DNA of 64,000 nt from Pisaster brevispinus (taxonomy: Eukaryota; Echinodermata; Asteroidea; Forcipulatida; Asteriidae), in contig JAMKCF010000021.1 in NCBI GenBank assembly GCA_023634235.1, forward strand, positions 10,613,764 through 10,677,763. Reading direction: 5' to 3'. This document shows, one piece after another, positions 38,637 to 52,804 of the stretch; the first letter of the stretch is position 1, and each line of letters begins with the position of its first letter. A model generated the notes under the pieces. The model worked only from the letters and a program-made list of their open reading frames with translations, searched no databases and had not been told where the DNA came from. The position numbers and the translations under genes were made by a program.

Positions 38637-41587
38637 CGGGGTTCATACACCCTTGTGAAAAAAACAAACAATCCAGGACATTTCCAGGATTTTCCAGGTC
38701 AAGATTTTTTTTCTTCCAGGACTTGATTCAGCTTGGAAAGACATATAAAAGTAAAAAAACAACAAATCCATACCTGTAATGAATATTAATAATGTTTGAT
38801 TCTTCTTTGTGACTGGCTTCATGACTCAATACTACTTTGTTTACAGAAGTTTGTCGACTGTAGCTTGAAGAGTAGCAGAGACACTTGCATGTTCTGCTTG
38901 CTTTGTCCTTGCTGTTCATCGTAAGCGGTTAGATTGGGCAATCAATGACTCAGTGACTCGGCCTTATCAGCAAGCTTATCAGCTGATTTAAGCAGTCCAT
39001 TTATGTCGACCTGAAGTCATTTGTTTTCTTTTCAGATCTTCATCGTTCTCCAGCAGGGTTTTCCATTTTTCCCTATTCTTTTCAGTTTTGTTCAGTTTTC
39101 TTTCAAGTAAGACATGTACTTCTGTCTTTCAGATGCACAAGAAACTAGAAGTTTCTTGGAGATGTCTACATGCTGAATACCCCCAGCACTCTCATGATCA
39201 CAAATCTGCCTCCTTGCAACAATAGACTGTTCTTACAAGTTTTTTTATTTTTTATAAGTTGTTTGTTGATAGAAAATCCTCTCTCAACTGTAGCTTGCTC
39301 TTGAGGCACAAGGAGAAGACCTTGTACCACACCCCCCAGTGTCTTGCACTGCAGATTTCCTACCATGGCCTTATAGAACAGGGAATCTACCCTTCTCATA
39401 CTGTTAGATTGGTCAAAGTTACAAAATACTGAATGACTTTCAGCCTGTGCAACTACATCAAGGAATTTGTCATATTATTGCCTGAGTATTTCATCACAAG
39501 AGGGCCACTCTTGATTTAGCTTTCACCAGTGCAGTGATCAGCGGTTTCTATTGGTGACACATTCATCTTTGGCTGTTGCCATGTACTGGACTCAGACATG
39601 CCATGTATTTGACTAGCGCTTATTTCAGTGGTGACCTGAGTAGAAGCTTGCTGGTGTTTTTTTCACAAGGAAAGCTTTGCAATCCAGTTTCACTGCAATG
39701 GCCTGCTTCTCACTGATATTTGGATTGCTGGGTGATTTGAGCTTCTACAGCACTTTGCCTGCTGAGAAACCTAGATCTACACTTGTGATACTGCAATGTA
39801 TGTTTGTGTCCATCAAGCTTTATCAGTTTGGCTGGTGAATGTATGACTTCATTCGTAACAAACCTCTTCAGGAGACCCAATGGCAGTCGGTACAGGTCTT
39901 GAGCCAAGAAGGGCATCATCGGCATTTCAGTCTGGATCTTGGGTCTCGAACGGTGTGATTTGCCGGGCAATAGACAGGAAGCAGTGAAGTTTCACCATTA
40001 TCAAATTATCTTTGCAGCAAGATACAACTGTATCAAATGACGCAGTCCCTGGGTTTGTCCTCATATTTGGCCATATGTCAATCGCCTTTTCTGCCACTGG
40101 TACATTTTCCACCCAACAATGACTGCAGAACTTGGCATGGAAGACTTAAGATCCAGTTGCCCTGGTGTAGTCTTCTCGTCGGGCAAGAGTATCCTTGAGC
40201 AGTCTGTACACATTGTACATGCTCAAGAGAAGTTTCTGAATGGGCCATCCAGAGGCCGCACACCCATCTTTAAAAGCACCATGGACTGTGTGAAGTCCAT
40301 AGCGGCCAACATTTGGCTTTGTGGTTCAAACTCTCATCTAACAGCCCAACAAAGCTGCCTTGGTCGGCAATTTTCTTGCATAGTAGGTCCTCGCAGATGT
40401 AAGAACATTTTGTTTCTGCACAAGAAAACTGTTTAGCTATTTTTTAATCAGGAAACATCTCGGCAAAGAAATGTTGCACATCGGTTGATGAATTGAAGGA
40501 GAAATGCATCTTGACAACTTTTAAAGTCCAGATGATCTCCGCCTTGACACTGAGCTTGAGCTTGGATTTGGTGTACAGGTGTAGGTGTGGTGGCGCTAGC
40601 TGTACATATACTTGCAGCATTGAAAGTTGCTTTTCTGCTGAAAAAATTTTTGATGGCGAAATCATTCCTTTCCATTTTGTCTTGAAGAAGCTTTCTGTGT
40701 TTGCATGACTTCTCAAAGCTGGTTCAACAACCAGTTTCAAAACATCCGACATCTTCATAGAAAGTTTGCATGCAGCAGTGTATTTAGATTCTTTTTTAAG
40801 CCATTCACAATACTCTGGCTTTTGCGGCCAACGGTCGTTGAAGGAAGATTTTCCCGATTGCATGTTGTTGGTTGTAGTTACACTACTCACAACAAATGCA
40901 AATCATGTACAAACTTTTATTCCAATCAAGAGTTTTTACTTAGAATAATGCAGGAAATGCCTGTCGAACAGGAACATGGAGACGTGAGGAACAGACTGGT
41001 GATGCATGTTTGCATAAATACGTACATACACACAAACTTGACAAAGATGGCGAGCACATTATTTTCCACTAGTCCATTCAACAGAAAATGAAGTTCGACA
41101 CAGTCATCGTTTTACACTGAGCTTTATTGTACAAGGACTGGAAACATTTAATTACATTGTAAATAAAGTGTTTCGTTTTAATAGAGAAAGATTTATTAAA
41201 GAGTAACTGCAACAGACAGTACCCTCATGGAGCTGCAAAAAATGAAAGTAGAATTCGTCTGCAAGAAAGTTTAGTTATTCACTTGTTGGTACCCAGTACG
41301 TGCAGAATACGGAAGGCAATTACAGTGTGAGCACCATGAAGCTGTTTGGTAAACGTAAAATGCAATACCATCGCATGTATGCAGAAAGAATAGAAAGCAA
41401 ACACATTGCATGCCAGGGCACTGTGCAACAAGGTTTTGGATCGAGCGAGACTGTTTAATGCAGAACACAAGTTTTACTACAGTTTCCAGGAAATGCCAGG
41501 ACTTTTTGTTAAAAATCAAGTATTTTCCAGTACCTTTCCAGGATGGGTAAAAAGTTCCAGGATTTTCCCGATGGCGTGCAAACCCTG
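38637..41587 (-). mobile_element. Degenerate hAT-type DNA transposon copy
   Basis: The ends are inverted repeats: CGGGGTTCATACACCC at the left and, read inward from the right, CAGGGTTTGCACGCC. Both run into tracts of CCAGGA/TTTCC. AGACT flanks both sides (38632-38636 and 41588-41592), a possible 5-bp target duplication; hAT elements normally make 8 bp. The minus strand holds broken transposase pieces. An N-terminal zinc-finger-like region and AEIIWTLKVVKMHFSFNSS lie at 40890-40444. MPMMPFLAQDLYRLPLGLLK lies at 39970-39710. QATVERGFSINKQL, typical of the C-terminal hAT-like region of a marine-invertebrate transposase family, lies at 39399-39166. Stops and frameshifts separate them, so it cannot make an active protein. 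It lies between the convergent MXRA7 and TELO2 genes. Confidence 0.75.
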
Positions 41588-44500
41588 AGACTGTTCTTGG
41601 GCTGTTTTAGGTAGACTGATTTACTTGTAGAGCCTTTTCTAAAGCTTTCCACTGTCTCCTGCTCTAGCAAAGGCTCTGTTACATGTAGTTGTTTTGAAGC
41701 CATGTGTTTTCAGATTCACATTGGAGGAAAATGACCAAGAAGGTTTAGGCAGAGCAGGATTGAGGATTGGAAAAGACTGTCTGGAAATTTCTATGGGAAT
41801 ATATACACAACAAAAGCCACTACCAGAGCAAAAGAGATCAAGACCGAAAGCTATAGGTCTCTTAATGCAAAGTCTTACATTGAATCAAAATTTAAGGCCT
41901 TTAGAAGCATTTAAAAGTATTAAATTCAGTAATTTGAGGTCCTAAGAAATGGATGAATCTTGTAATGAATTTTTCTATCAACTTGTAGAGAATCAAATTG
42001 TGCTGCATTTAAAACAAAATTAGTTCGAGTGGGAAAAGCTGTTTCTCTCCTGCTTTATTCACTTACTTTTTGTCTTAAGGGTGGCATTAAAAGGGTCGTA
42101 AAAAGTCTTAAATTTGACTTATACTGTGTGCAGATACATGTACCCTGGTATGGCACTTAAGAAGTTTCTGTTGTTTAGTACCATTTTAAATGTGTGTTCA
42201 CGAGTGGAGAAGTCTATGCCTCCGACAAGATAATTTGCCCAAATAAGGTCTCACTGCATTTTGCATTTAAGAGGTAATTAAGTCTATGTGATGTTTTTTG
42301 GTAGTGTCTATTGGTAGACTGTGCAAGTCCCGCACATAACGAAAATGAGAAAAAACATCTCAAACTAAACTACATTTTCTAGGAAATCAAATCTTCTTCT
42401 TAACTTCTATTTATACAAAATTATTGAAAATGAAAATACTCATAGCAATTTGTTATAAATGCAATTTTATTTTTCATTCATTACAAATCAGTTGTTAAAA
42501 ATAACATTGAAACAAAATTAAAACTTGGGACAGTGTTGCATATTTTTCAGAAACCCCCATTTTCCAATCATGGCAAAATTTGTGCATTACATAATTGTAG
42601 GTTAAATGATAACATGAATATCAGTTGGGCAGAATTATTAATTGTTTACAAAAAAACGGAAACAAAGGTCAAGTCTTATTCCCAAGTTTTCATTGTTAAT
42701 TTGTTAAATGTATACTTTCATGTATTTCATGGCTAAATTTTAATTTCCATTAAAAATGAGATAATTTTTACAGCCATAAACTACGTTAAACAACTGTTTT
42801 CGAAGACACAAAATCGTACACACAGAAAACTAAATATGGTTGGGACCAACTTTGTCCCGGAAGTTCAATTATGCGCAAGACTTGCACAGTCCATCATCGT
42901 TTTAAATCATTATGTATTATGTTTCAAAGACTTCAAGTTAAGTACTTGCATGACTTGTCATGCTTATGACCCATCACAGTGAAATCTGAACAAAGTTACA
43001 ATCTTTCAATTTGATATTTTGATACTTTCAAATCCTCCAGTTAATTAGCTTTTCAAGGTCGTGTTTGTTATTCTCTGATGGCTGCCCATGGCTAGCAAAG
43101 AAATTTGGCTGTGATTAAGACTGTGATGTGTAGCAAAGGAATGGTCTGTGAGTGCGCAAGTCAGTGAGGATTCAAAATGGAGGTATACCCAATAGACTGG
43201 TGCTGTTTGTGTTGGATTTTTTAAGTGTAGATTCACAAGTAGGAATCGAGAGTTGGACAAATCAAATGTTTGAGTGTTTAGAGGAATGTATAAAGGCTTT
43301 TCAGTCACTATAGATTGTAGGTATTGTATTTGTTTATACCAATGTGAAATGTATAATTGTACAAATGGTTTGTTTTTTAAAAGTTTCTCGTCATTGTTAA
43401 CTTTAAAGTTTCCGAATTCAAGCACAAACCATTGACACTCAAACAGTGGTTTTAGATCAAATTGATGCCCGGCTTCCTGCCACAAGGTGGTTTGGTTTAA
43501 GAAAAACTTGATGTCACTAGTACATCATTTTATTCACACTATCATCGTTGGAACTGTGAACAATTCTATGACACTAAAAAATATACAAAATATATTTAAT
43601 AGAAAAAGATGAAGTTCCATAATTAACATAAGGCCACTTTTGTGAATTATAAAGCCAGTCTTGCCCCTTCTTACAACTCAACTGTGTTGAGAACTTTGCT
43701 GTAAAATATGTACACCTCAACACATTGCAAAAGTGAACTCATAACGTCAAATCATTTTTAATGTTGGTCACCTTGACTCAGTGTGTTTCTTGTTCTAAAT
43801 AATGTTTCTCATTTTAAAAATAAGTTGGACAAAAATGTATTTTGTTGGTTCAAACTTTATGGTTTACCTTCACTGGTGTTATACTATCATTTGTTGTTTG
43901 TATTGTGCCACTTTTTATGCTGTTTTTGACCATTATTTGGATGTTGGGGTATGGGTGCAATAAACACTTGTGTTTAAAGTAAAGATATATGCACTGAACT
44001 GTTGGTTTCCAAGTTGTGTTTTTATTCATTTCTCACAATGTTCGTTGCTCAAGTTGTTGAGTACATTCCTTAACACTTTGATCTACTAGGGAGAAAAACA
44101 CATGGTTCTGTTCTAGACAGCAGTGTGATAACTCTTGAGTTAAAGCATATCCACATTTTTATGAACAGGTTCTTATTTCCTTCATTTTCTGAAAGAATAT
44201 GTGAAGCTTTCAAACAGAGACATCTAAGAAACACCTTAAGACAAAACAGATGCCAGATTTGTTCAAGAATTGTATATGTTGTTTCTTCAGTCCACAGAAG
44301 CTCCAGGTGGACAACAGGACAAACTCCCCTCCTAGATCATGCAATGTTTGTTGTACAGTAAATTCAGAGAGACTTATTATTGACCAATGGCTCAGGAAGT
44401 TATCAGAGAATACTTTTGAAAGCATATGTCAAATGAACATCATGTCTACAAAAGAAAATTCCAATGAGTTTTTCGTTAGCATTGCAGCCCCACACTGTAG

Positions 44501-45276
44501 GGGCCGAACCATCAGTGACTGCTCTTACTCCCTTCTAAGTTGTAATGCTATATCCACTTATATCGGGCTTCCTGTCCTAAATCAAAGGCTGTTTTATCCT
44601 TTCAAATTGACTCGCCTATTCTCAAACCTGTAGCTATTCAATGTATCGAACCATTCGCTTGTGCATTTTTTAAATATCTCAGGGTTTTGGGGGGTTTTTT
44701 TTTGGGGGGGGGAAGGTTCTGAGTGGGGGGTTCCTGCCCCCCCCCCACCTCTGACTATGCCACTTTGCACCCCTACTATGCTACAATGTTGAAGCACGTC
44801 AGTATCAATTATTAAACTCAACAGAAGGAGCCCACAAAATATGTAACCACAAATGACCTGTAATGTTTTTTGCCTTGCTCAGCTGTTTTTTCCATGCCCT
44901 AACTGTTGAGTCATCCTAGGGGCTTGTGCAAGAGGTCATCAACGAGAAGAAATTAAACAAGAATCTCTAGAAGTGTTGGTTTTCTCTCATCCCCTGTGAG
45001 CATCAAGTGTAACATCTGATCTTTAGGGAATGTGATAGCTTTATACTTGGTTCTGTAGCTTAGCCTCATACCAGTGCAGTTGATGTTTAGGGAGATCACT
45101 GGCGTTTCAAAGTTCTCTAACATTTCTGTCTTCTGCACATTTTCATCAATAGTTTCCAAGGGAATGTTCACATTGTTCAGATGGAATCAAGATGCTGCTT
45201 GTTTTTACCTCAGGTGAACAGCGATTATGCGATTGATGTCATTTTGTGTTTGTATTCAATTCCTGCAACAAAGAAA

Positions 45277-45575
45277 TGAATAATAATATTGACTAGTCTT
45301 ATAGCACTTTATCTACTCTGCCTGCATTTCAAGTAGTGCACATGCAATCTCAAAGTGCTTAACACTATTTATTTCCAGACATGATTTTGAAGTAATTGAA
45401 TTATGAGAACCATTTATGTAACACCTTGCAAGGGTTTACAAGGTGCTGTGCTGCATTCAGCAGCCACTGCAAGAAACACTGGAGCAAACCCCTTCTCTTA
45501 GTGATAAATGTAACTGGGTTCTTTTATGTGCATTACACAACGCACGCGACCAACGGCAACGGCATCCTGCAAGTC
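45277..45575. repeat. ATT-anchored interspersed repeat overlapping the TELO2 terminal exon
   Basis: It shares TTATAGCACTTTATCTAC, TCAAAGTGC, ATTTCCAGACA, CATTTATGTAAC, AGGGTTTACA and CATTCAGCAGCCACTGCAAG with 63378-63850. Its distal part (CTGGGTTCTTTTATGTGC, ATTACACAACGCACG) also looks like the familiar end of this family. The distal part overlaps the last codons of TELO2. Confidence 0.65.
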
Positions 45576-48500
45576 CTTACCTTCTTAACAACTGACCCAA
45601 GGATCATCAGCGTTTGAGTTGCCAGTCCTCTACACTCTACACTCGGATCTTTTCCAATAATGTCTACGGTCAAGAAATAAAAACTCATATTTATATTTTG
45701 AAACCCGGACCACTAGGGTTACTTACAAGGACCCTTCCTCACTCTAACAAAACCTAATGCAGTATCGAACTCAACACCTACATGTACATGTAACATGTTC
45801 AAACTGTTGGACTCGATTATGGTAGTTTGCCTGATCCCATGTAAAGCACTGTCAGTTTACTAGTGCAGACCTCAGTCCAACACCATACAGTAACTCAGCG
45901 CCCAAACTTTTGGACTCTGATTATGGTAGTTTGATTGATCCCATGTAAAACATAAGTCTACTAGTGCAGTCCTCAGCCTGTGGGTCCTTGTTCTATGGTC
46001 CCACAGAATCAAACAAACCGTGCCATTGAAGTTTTATGGATCTAAGATGGTAGGCGTTAAGATAAGGGTCATGCTAACCTTGCTGTCTTGTGGTCTTTTC
46101 GGATTTTGATGGACTTGAGATGTTTGGGGTTAATGGAACTATCAAGTGTTAAATGTTGACATATGACCTTGTCAGTGGGTGGAGTTCAGCCGCGTTCAGA
46201 TTGCATTAATATTTATTGGAGACCATAGGTAAATGTAACATTCCAATGGGTAAATCTTAAACTTGAATTATTTGACAAAGGTAACCTAACCGACTGACTA
46301 ATGAAGCACAACAAACAAAAGTAAGAAAAACAATGCAAGCAAAGGGATGCAATTTCTGAGTTTGATACCGCGGAGTCAACAACATGGGTGTGAACATCAC
46401 CAGTACATGCATGTCATAGTTCACTTCTATGTGTCATGTGATCATGGCCGTAAAGCAAACCGGTCATGGTATTTTACTGGCCCATTTTATCAGACAATGC
46501 ATCCACACTGGACTTTTTGGCTCAGTTGGTTGACCTGGGCAGAAGTCTGCCGGCTAAATTGCCCATTTTCTCGGTTAAGTTACCTGGTTGAAAATACCTG
46601 AGCTGTTTGCATTTGCTCAGTTAGTTTACCCCCAAACAGTCCAATGGGAACATGTCTTTAGTCATGGCTTTAGTCTTACCTTCGAGCCAGAGTTTACATT
46701 CCAGCATATCATCCTGAAGCTCGGAGACTAGCAGGTGACTGGGTACGCTTAGTATCACCATAGAGAGGGCAAACAGTAGAGCCTGTCGCACAAACCTGAC
46801 GAACAAAGATATGAAGCCATGTCGGATGTACATTTCTGATAACACCAGTTCAAAACATGAACATGGTCAGTTTGTCTACCATAAAGAGTTGGTTTGGTCA
46901 CATGAATTGACATGGAGAGGGAATAACAACATGGCTTAACTCTGGTTCAAGTCAATTGACTATACATGAAGCTGCTATTTTGATTTGACAACTAAGTTCT
47001 GTACAATTTGTCATTGTGAGATAACTGAAGTTCACATTCTTCAAAGAACACAAACTTTCAGCCATGGTATGCAGACATGATACTTAGCCCTTGGGAAAAA
47101 GTAGGACAAAGTCCATGTTGTACAAAGGCTGGCCTACAGTATATGCTTTTACATAGTTTTCATGCTATTTAATAACCATTTGCTGACCTTTCTGAGGAGA
47201 AAAAAACACACTGAAATCAGACTAAAGTTGGAAGAATATCATGCCTTGATATGTTAAGTTTCATACATGTATACAGTACATAATTATTTTTCTTGCAAAT
47301 TTATGAGAAATAGGATCAGGACTTTTTTCCAAAGATGTCTGCATATCTGACTTCTCAAGAAAGCTGGTGCCATCATCAACTTTGTATTTGTTTGTTTTTC
47401 AAATTGAAACTTGTCCCAAACATCATAGACCTAGTCTGCATGCTAATCGTGTGCCCATGTTGCAAAAGTCTGTATGCAAATGGGCCTGCGATTTTCGTCT
47501 TTTTTAAAATTGGTAAAATCCAGATTTCAAGATAAATGGCCTAAAATAATAATCTTTATTATTTGCTAATGTCATGACATAGGCCTATACGTAGGGTCTT
47601 ATCTCTGCTAGTGTGCCATGTCTGTCTGAAAGACACTCCTGGTGCTTAGAAAAAGAATTCTGCTAAATCTGTGGAATTTTATTTTCAAGTTTGTTAGATT
47701 TTATTTACATGAGGATGTTTGAAATGGTTCAAATGATAACATGCAGTTTGTGCTAATGTACAGTGTAGGTGTCAATACAGGCATTGTCTTCAACTGTCTC
47801 TTTAATACATATTGCTTGACAGTTTTGGGAGACACCTAAATACCAAAATTTGTTCCCATTTTGGTGATGTTCGTCCGTGTATTGGTCTACACCATGGGTT
47901 TAAGATAAGCATTTACTATTTTTAATACTTACACTTCTGTGTGATATCTCAGCACCCAGACTAGCTCTAGTAGACTCCTTGCCATCTGGCTGCATATCTA
48001 TAGGGGTTGCAGATTATAAAGAGTCCACATGACATTCTACATGTACTACGTTTGTTCACGCCATGTTTTATTAGAGCACGATATAAAATGTGGTTCTGGC
48101 TTCTTTTGCTTAGACTCTTTTACTAGTGTTACCTACATGTAGGCATCAGTGTTCCAAAGGACCTAGTAACTAGTGTTCTGTAAGCCCTAGGCACCAGTGA
48201 TCCATAGGCCCTAGGCACCTACATGTATGCTCCATAGGCCCTAGGCACCAATGTTTTTTATGTCCTAGGGCCCAGCGTTTCATAGGCCATAGGCACCTAT
48301 GCTCCACAGGCCCTAGGCACCAGTGTTCCATAGGCCCTAGACACCAGTGTTCTGTATACCATAGGCATCTGTACTCCATAGGTACTAGGCACCAGTGCTC
48401 CATAGGCCCTAGGCACCTGTGGTTCATAGACTCTAGGCACCAGTGTCCCATAAGATCTAGGCACCAGTACTTTGTAGGTCCTACATGTCCTTGGCACCAA

Positions 48501-51500
48501 TATTCTGTAGGCTCTTGCATGAAGCTCCGGGACCAGTGCCCGTAGCGCTTAATATTAAGCACTAATTTTTATTACAATGACTACAATGTATTCCGTGTAA
48601 GTTCGCAGTAAGCTTTGTACAAGTCAGAAAAACTCTTGTGTGAGTGTGTGCTTTAGTAATCTCTCTATGTTGTTCTCAAAGTTCCGACTGTGCCCATCGG
48701 ATAATCTGACCCTGCTGAAATTAGTGTTGGATATTTATGTACTAACCGGTGAATGCTGAGCACTGTATACAACAATACCCAATGTGTATAACATCCTACC
48801 AAGGAGTAGAAAATCATCACCTAGCATGTCCATGGTGTTCATCTTGCTGTATGAGACAGAAATACACACATTGTTATATAAATGGAAAGAGGAAACTAAC
48901 AGCATGTTCCCCATCAAAAATACATTCAAGAGTGGTTTCTATTAAGAGTTGTTATATATTTCATGTAATAACAGGAAAACAAGTGCCACGACTGGGACTC
49001 AAACCCACACTCTGCTGATCAGAAACACCAAAGCATGACTGGTGACATTTTATTGTTGGTATTATTTTGGAGAAGTTGTTTTGCAATTTTGAATCAATTG
49101 AAGGCAAATTCACACAAGAGTTGTTGGACGTTGTTGGAGTTGTTCAAAAGGCCAAATTTCATGACCCACAATACATGACTTTTTGGCTGTCTACCTGTCT
49201 TTGCTGAGCAAAGCTTTTGTGTGCTTAGCAATTTTTTGCTTACTCTTAGACTTTTAGTTTTCAATCTTACCTATCGTATTGCCTGAGTAGAGGGAAGAAG
49301 AAGTGTCCTGCAACTGGTGCAAATCTATTAGCTACTGGACTAGGAGCTGGTGTACTTCTACCCTGAATTAATAAAACCAAAACTATCATTGATTGATGCA
49401 TTGTAACTTTCATTTTAGTGAGGGATGCAAAATTAACAGGCAGTAACTTGAGGTTGGCCTCAAGTATTTGCTGCAGTTTTTTTTTTTCAGGGTTCAACCT
49501 CCAGTTACCTCAAGTTAATATATACTCAGTTTGCGGTAGCACCATAACATCATGTATTACGACGGTGTTTAAACTGCAAACTGAACATACATTGATACAT
49601 GCTCATGTACATGTATCTCTACATGTACATCACCATGCAATGCCTCATAACCCATCATTGAGTGAACACTTGTCTAATTCATTTCTCCCAATACCTCTCT
49701 AGCTGTGTGCAATACTTGTTTGAAATTGCTAATTCATTTCTCCCTTGTAAATTTGCTCCTACTTTCATGAAGACTCTATACATTGGAAAATGAGTGCATC
49801 ACAAAACTTAATTTGACCTTGCAGACCCTCTTTAACCTTTGACCCTCATTACCCTTTGAAACTATTACTTGGATTAGCTGTGTGCAATACTTGTTTGAAA
49901 TTGTACAGAGGGATTGTTGAATTGATGGATGGGGCTCCAGATGTGGATTTGGGGTTGGGAGGAAGGAAGGAGGCAAGGGTCTGCCCATTTGTAAGTTTTT
50001 AACAAAATATCAACAGCCAAGAAGTACAGGAGTTGTACGAGGAGTTTCAAGAACCTATTTTTCTTGAACTTGAACTATTTTGTTAAACCTTTATCATGTA
50101 TCAACATCCGAGGGAATTAGAGTGGCTCAGTGGTTTCTTTCCCTGCCTTTCAAGCCTCTGTTGACCCCGGTTCCCCCGGCCCCAGATCTCACCTCCGACT
50201 GGAGCCTTGCATGTGGATTGGGTTTTCCTTTGTCAAGTCAGGGTTTCATTGTGGCAACAATTTGTCAAAGGAAAACTATTACTCAAGAAGCTCCAAAACT
50301 TTCTGAAAAATAATACCACAGGTGGGCACAGAAAACCTTTTAAAATACCAATGTGAAGTGATTAAACCCTCGCAACCAACATCCATGATAGCTGAATTGT
50401 GATGGAGTTCTTTTGAAGCATGCTGCCCTCACCTTGGTAAACCGCCTTGTCTTACTCTCTAGCCTCCTCTGAACAATTTCCTTCCAATGCCCTGCCTCAA
50501 TGGAGGGGTTAGGTGCTGAGGTCAAAGGTCGTGACTGCTTCTGAAGGCTGCTAGAAGGCACTGTTTCTTGAACAGGAAGGGCAAGTTCTTGGGCTGCGGC
50601 TGCTAGCACCTAGTAAATGTATTGTAATATTTAATACCATGAGGCATGAGCTGAATTTCACATTTGATTCTTGACTACTTTGAGTTTAAACTTTCTGCAC
50701 ACTGCTAAACATACATTGGTGGAAGGGCAAAAACAAAATAATAAGCTTGTCACATGTCATAAAGGCAAGGTGCAAGGTATGATTTAGATTATTTAACAAC
50801 AGTATCATGACTAAAGCAATCATCTGACGCACTACACATCTCAAGTAAATAATAAACTATCACTTCCCCAAATATCAATATCACAAACCTCAAGCATATC
50901 TAGCCGTTGTCTGATGTTGTAATTTCGGTCATAGAACTGTGTCGTCAAATACTCGGAAACCTACACAGTTGGTAAGAAGAAAATGAAAATGTATTTGCCA
51001 TCCTCCATTACCAACACAGAATACCAGTGCCATTGACATTGGGAACCAGTGTCGATTATAGCTGAATTGAGGCATGCTGCCCTCATCTTGACACACTGTC
51101 TTGTTTCTACTCTCTATTCACCTCTGAACAATTTCCTTCCAATGCTTGGCTCCTAACCCCTCTTCAAGAATATGGCCACTCTGTGAGCAGAAAACTTCTG
51201 CTTACGGCTTTATGAAATTGGGCCCTGGTGTTTCTGATCAGGAGAGTGTGGGTTTGATTCCTAGTCTGACACTGGAGTCCTTAAGCATGGCATTTAACTA
51301 TTATTTCTGCATTCATTGGACTGAAGCTGTAGGTCTTGGTAAGTTGTGTAATGCGCTTACAAAACCCAGAACACTCATCCTTAAGAGAAGGGGCTTGCCC
51401 CAGTGTTTCTGGCATGGTCTGGCTCTGGAAGCAATATGCACCGCCTCACCTTGTATTCCTTTGAAGGTGTTGTATTATGGTTGCTTCGTCTTATAAAATC

Positions 51501-52804
51501 AGTCATAACCAACGCCATTATATTTGATAACGGCGCCAGGAGTGTCATTTATGACAGACATGGGGACATTATAAATGTACGCTGTTATTAAAGAGGCAGA
51601 GTTTTTGTTACCAGCTTCACTTTGGTCACATGGATTTGTATAGAGCTGAAACAATTAAATACATCTATCCTGGGCTACTCATCTGATCTCCAACAATTGT
51701 GTTGAAGAAATGTGATTGAGATACAAGACCCAGCTGCTTAACCACCAAATATCGTCCATTTAGCAAAAATAAGCAGGATACCAGTCATAGATGCCACATG
51801 TTACATGGTATTTTTGCTGGTACAAAAAACACAATTATTATTATTTATTTTTTTTTTTTTCCGCTCCATGAATTAGACCCAGGTTTCAAATAGGCCAACA
51901 ACTGATGTTTTATCAGGCTTTTTTAAACCACTCCATTATTCCGGCTTAGGCAGTGTCCATCACTTAGACTATGTTCATCACTTAAGGCAGTGTCTAGCTT
52001 TTGATTTAGCACCAGACCACACAAAGAGCATTTAGCTGGAGCTAAAGCCACCTCTTTTATTTTGAAAACTGGTACATATAAAGTTCCGCAGGACACTAGA
52101 CTAACCAGACATAACACATTCTTAAGGACTTAATTTCTCACCGTTACAGGACAGTACACGGTACCAGCAACCATCGCCGAGTGTCTTAAGATTGTAAAGT
52201 CATCAATCTCATATGTGTCTTCTAGGTGTAGAAGAACCTTTACAAAGTCAACGCTAACCTGCCCAAAAGAAATACAATGTAAAATACAGCAAGATTTTTT
52301 TTAAAATACACACAAATTGTTAACAAAGGACAAATTTACGATTTTGAGTTCAACATTCACCACCCAGAAAAACATAATAAAAAGTAGCATCCCCTGGCTA
52401 CATGGCAATTACAGGTTGAATGGCTTTTGACTGGCACCCTTTTGAACAAAGTACTGACAAAAGAGGGAGACCACCAACATTAGGGCTAGGTAGCCCAGTT
52501 GGAAGAGCGCCAGCATGTTAATGCCGAGGTAGCAGGTTCAAGTCCCACTCTAGTCAATTTTCTTTGTTCAAACTCCCGCCTCCCCCCCCCCCAATTTTTT
52601 TATAAATAAATAAATAAATAACTAGAAACAAATGTGCATCTAGTTGAGAATAATATAAAAGTCCAACAATCTAATTAGTTACATATTTGTCAGATTTAAA
52701 AGGTGACCTTACCTCCTTCAAGTCATCTGGCCTGGCTCTAACAAGCTTCTCAGCTACTTTAAGACTGGCCTCAGTCAGTTCACGATTCTCCTTTGTAGTT
52801 AAAC
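45533..52804 (-). CDS. TELO2: TELO2 exons, C-terminal solenoid part (nine exons)
   Basis: Exons: 52804-52713, 52258-52142, 50960-50889, 50609-50433, 49362-49271, 48846-48747, 47997-47933, 46795-46680, 45663-45533. The most conserved block is PVAGHFFFPLLRQYDR (exon 49362-49271), identical in its core to human. The last exon gives DIIGKDPSVECRGLATQTLM, matching [20 protein letters not shown], then runs to TAA at 45535-45533. Codons after VVKK lie in sequence shared with an interspersed repeat. A good donor (AAGAAG|GTAAGG, exon end 45581) could instead splice to an unseen final exon. The exon 48846-48747 donor (CCG|GTTAGT) and the 50960-50889 donor (GAG|GTTTGT) are weak but keep frame and homology. 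Confidence 0.93.

Larger units (their letters stand above)
36945..45532. other. Region between convergent MXRA7 and TELO2
   Basis: It holds the 3' UTRs, the 37.0-kb hAT-like MITE, the inverted GTGTCC repeat and the hAT copy (38637-41587). From 41.6 to 45.2 kb no gene is recognised. CAATAAACACTTGTG at 43958 on the plus strand is followed by a GT-rich stretch and could be a polyadenylation site of a long MXRA7 transcript or of an unrecognised one. Confidence 0.4.

Noticed and set aside
43045..43485. 146-aa minus-strand open frame
   Set aside because: No family motif and no splice context; it lies 3' of TELO2 and is probably chance or UTR sequence.
44250..44633. 127-aa plus-strand open frame downstream of the candidate polyadenylation signal at 43958
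   Set aside because: No recognisable motif, rare-codon-like composition, no coding context.
48170..48562. 130-aa minus-strand frame made of Trp-Cys-Leu-Gly-Pro-type octads
   Set aside because: It is the translation of the 24-bp minisatellite; the unit length is a multiple of three so stops are avoided, and the array lies inside a TELO2 intron.
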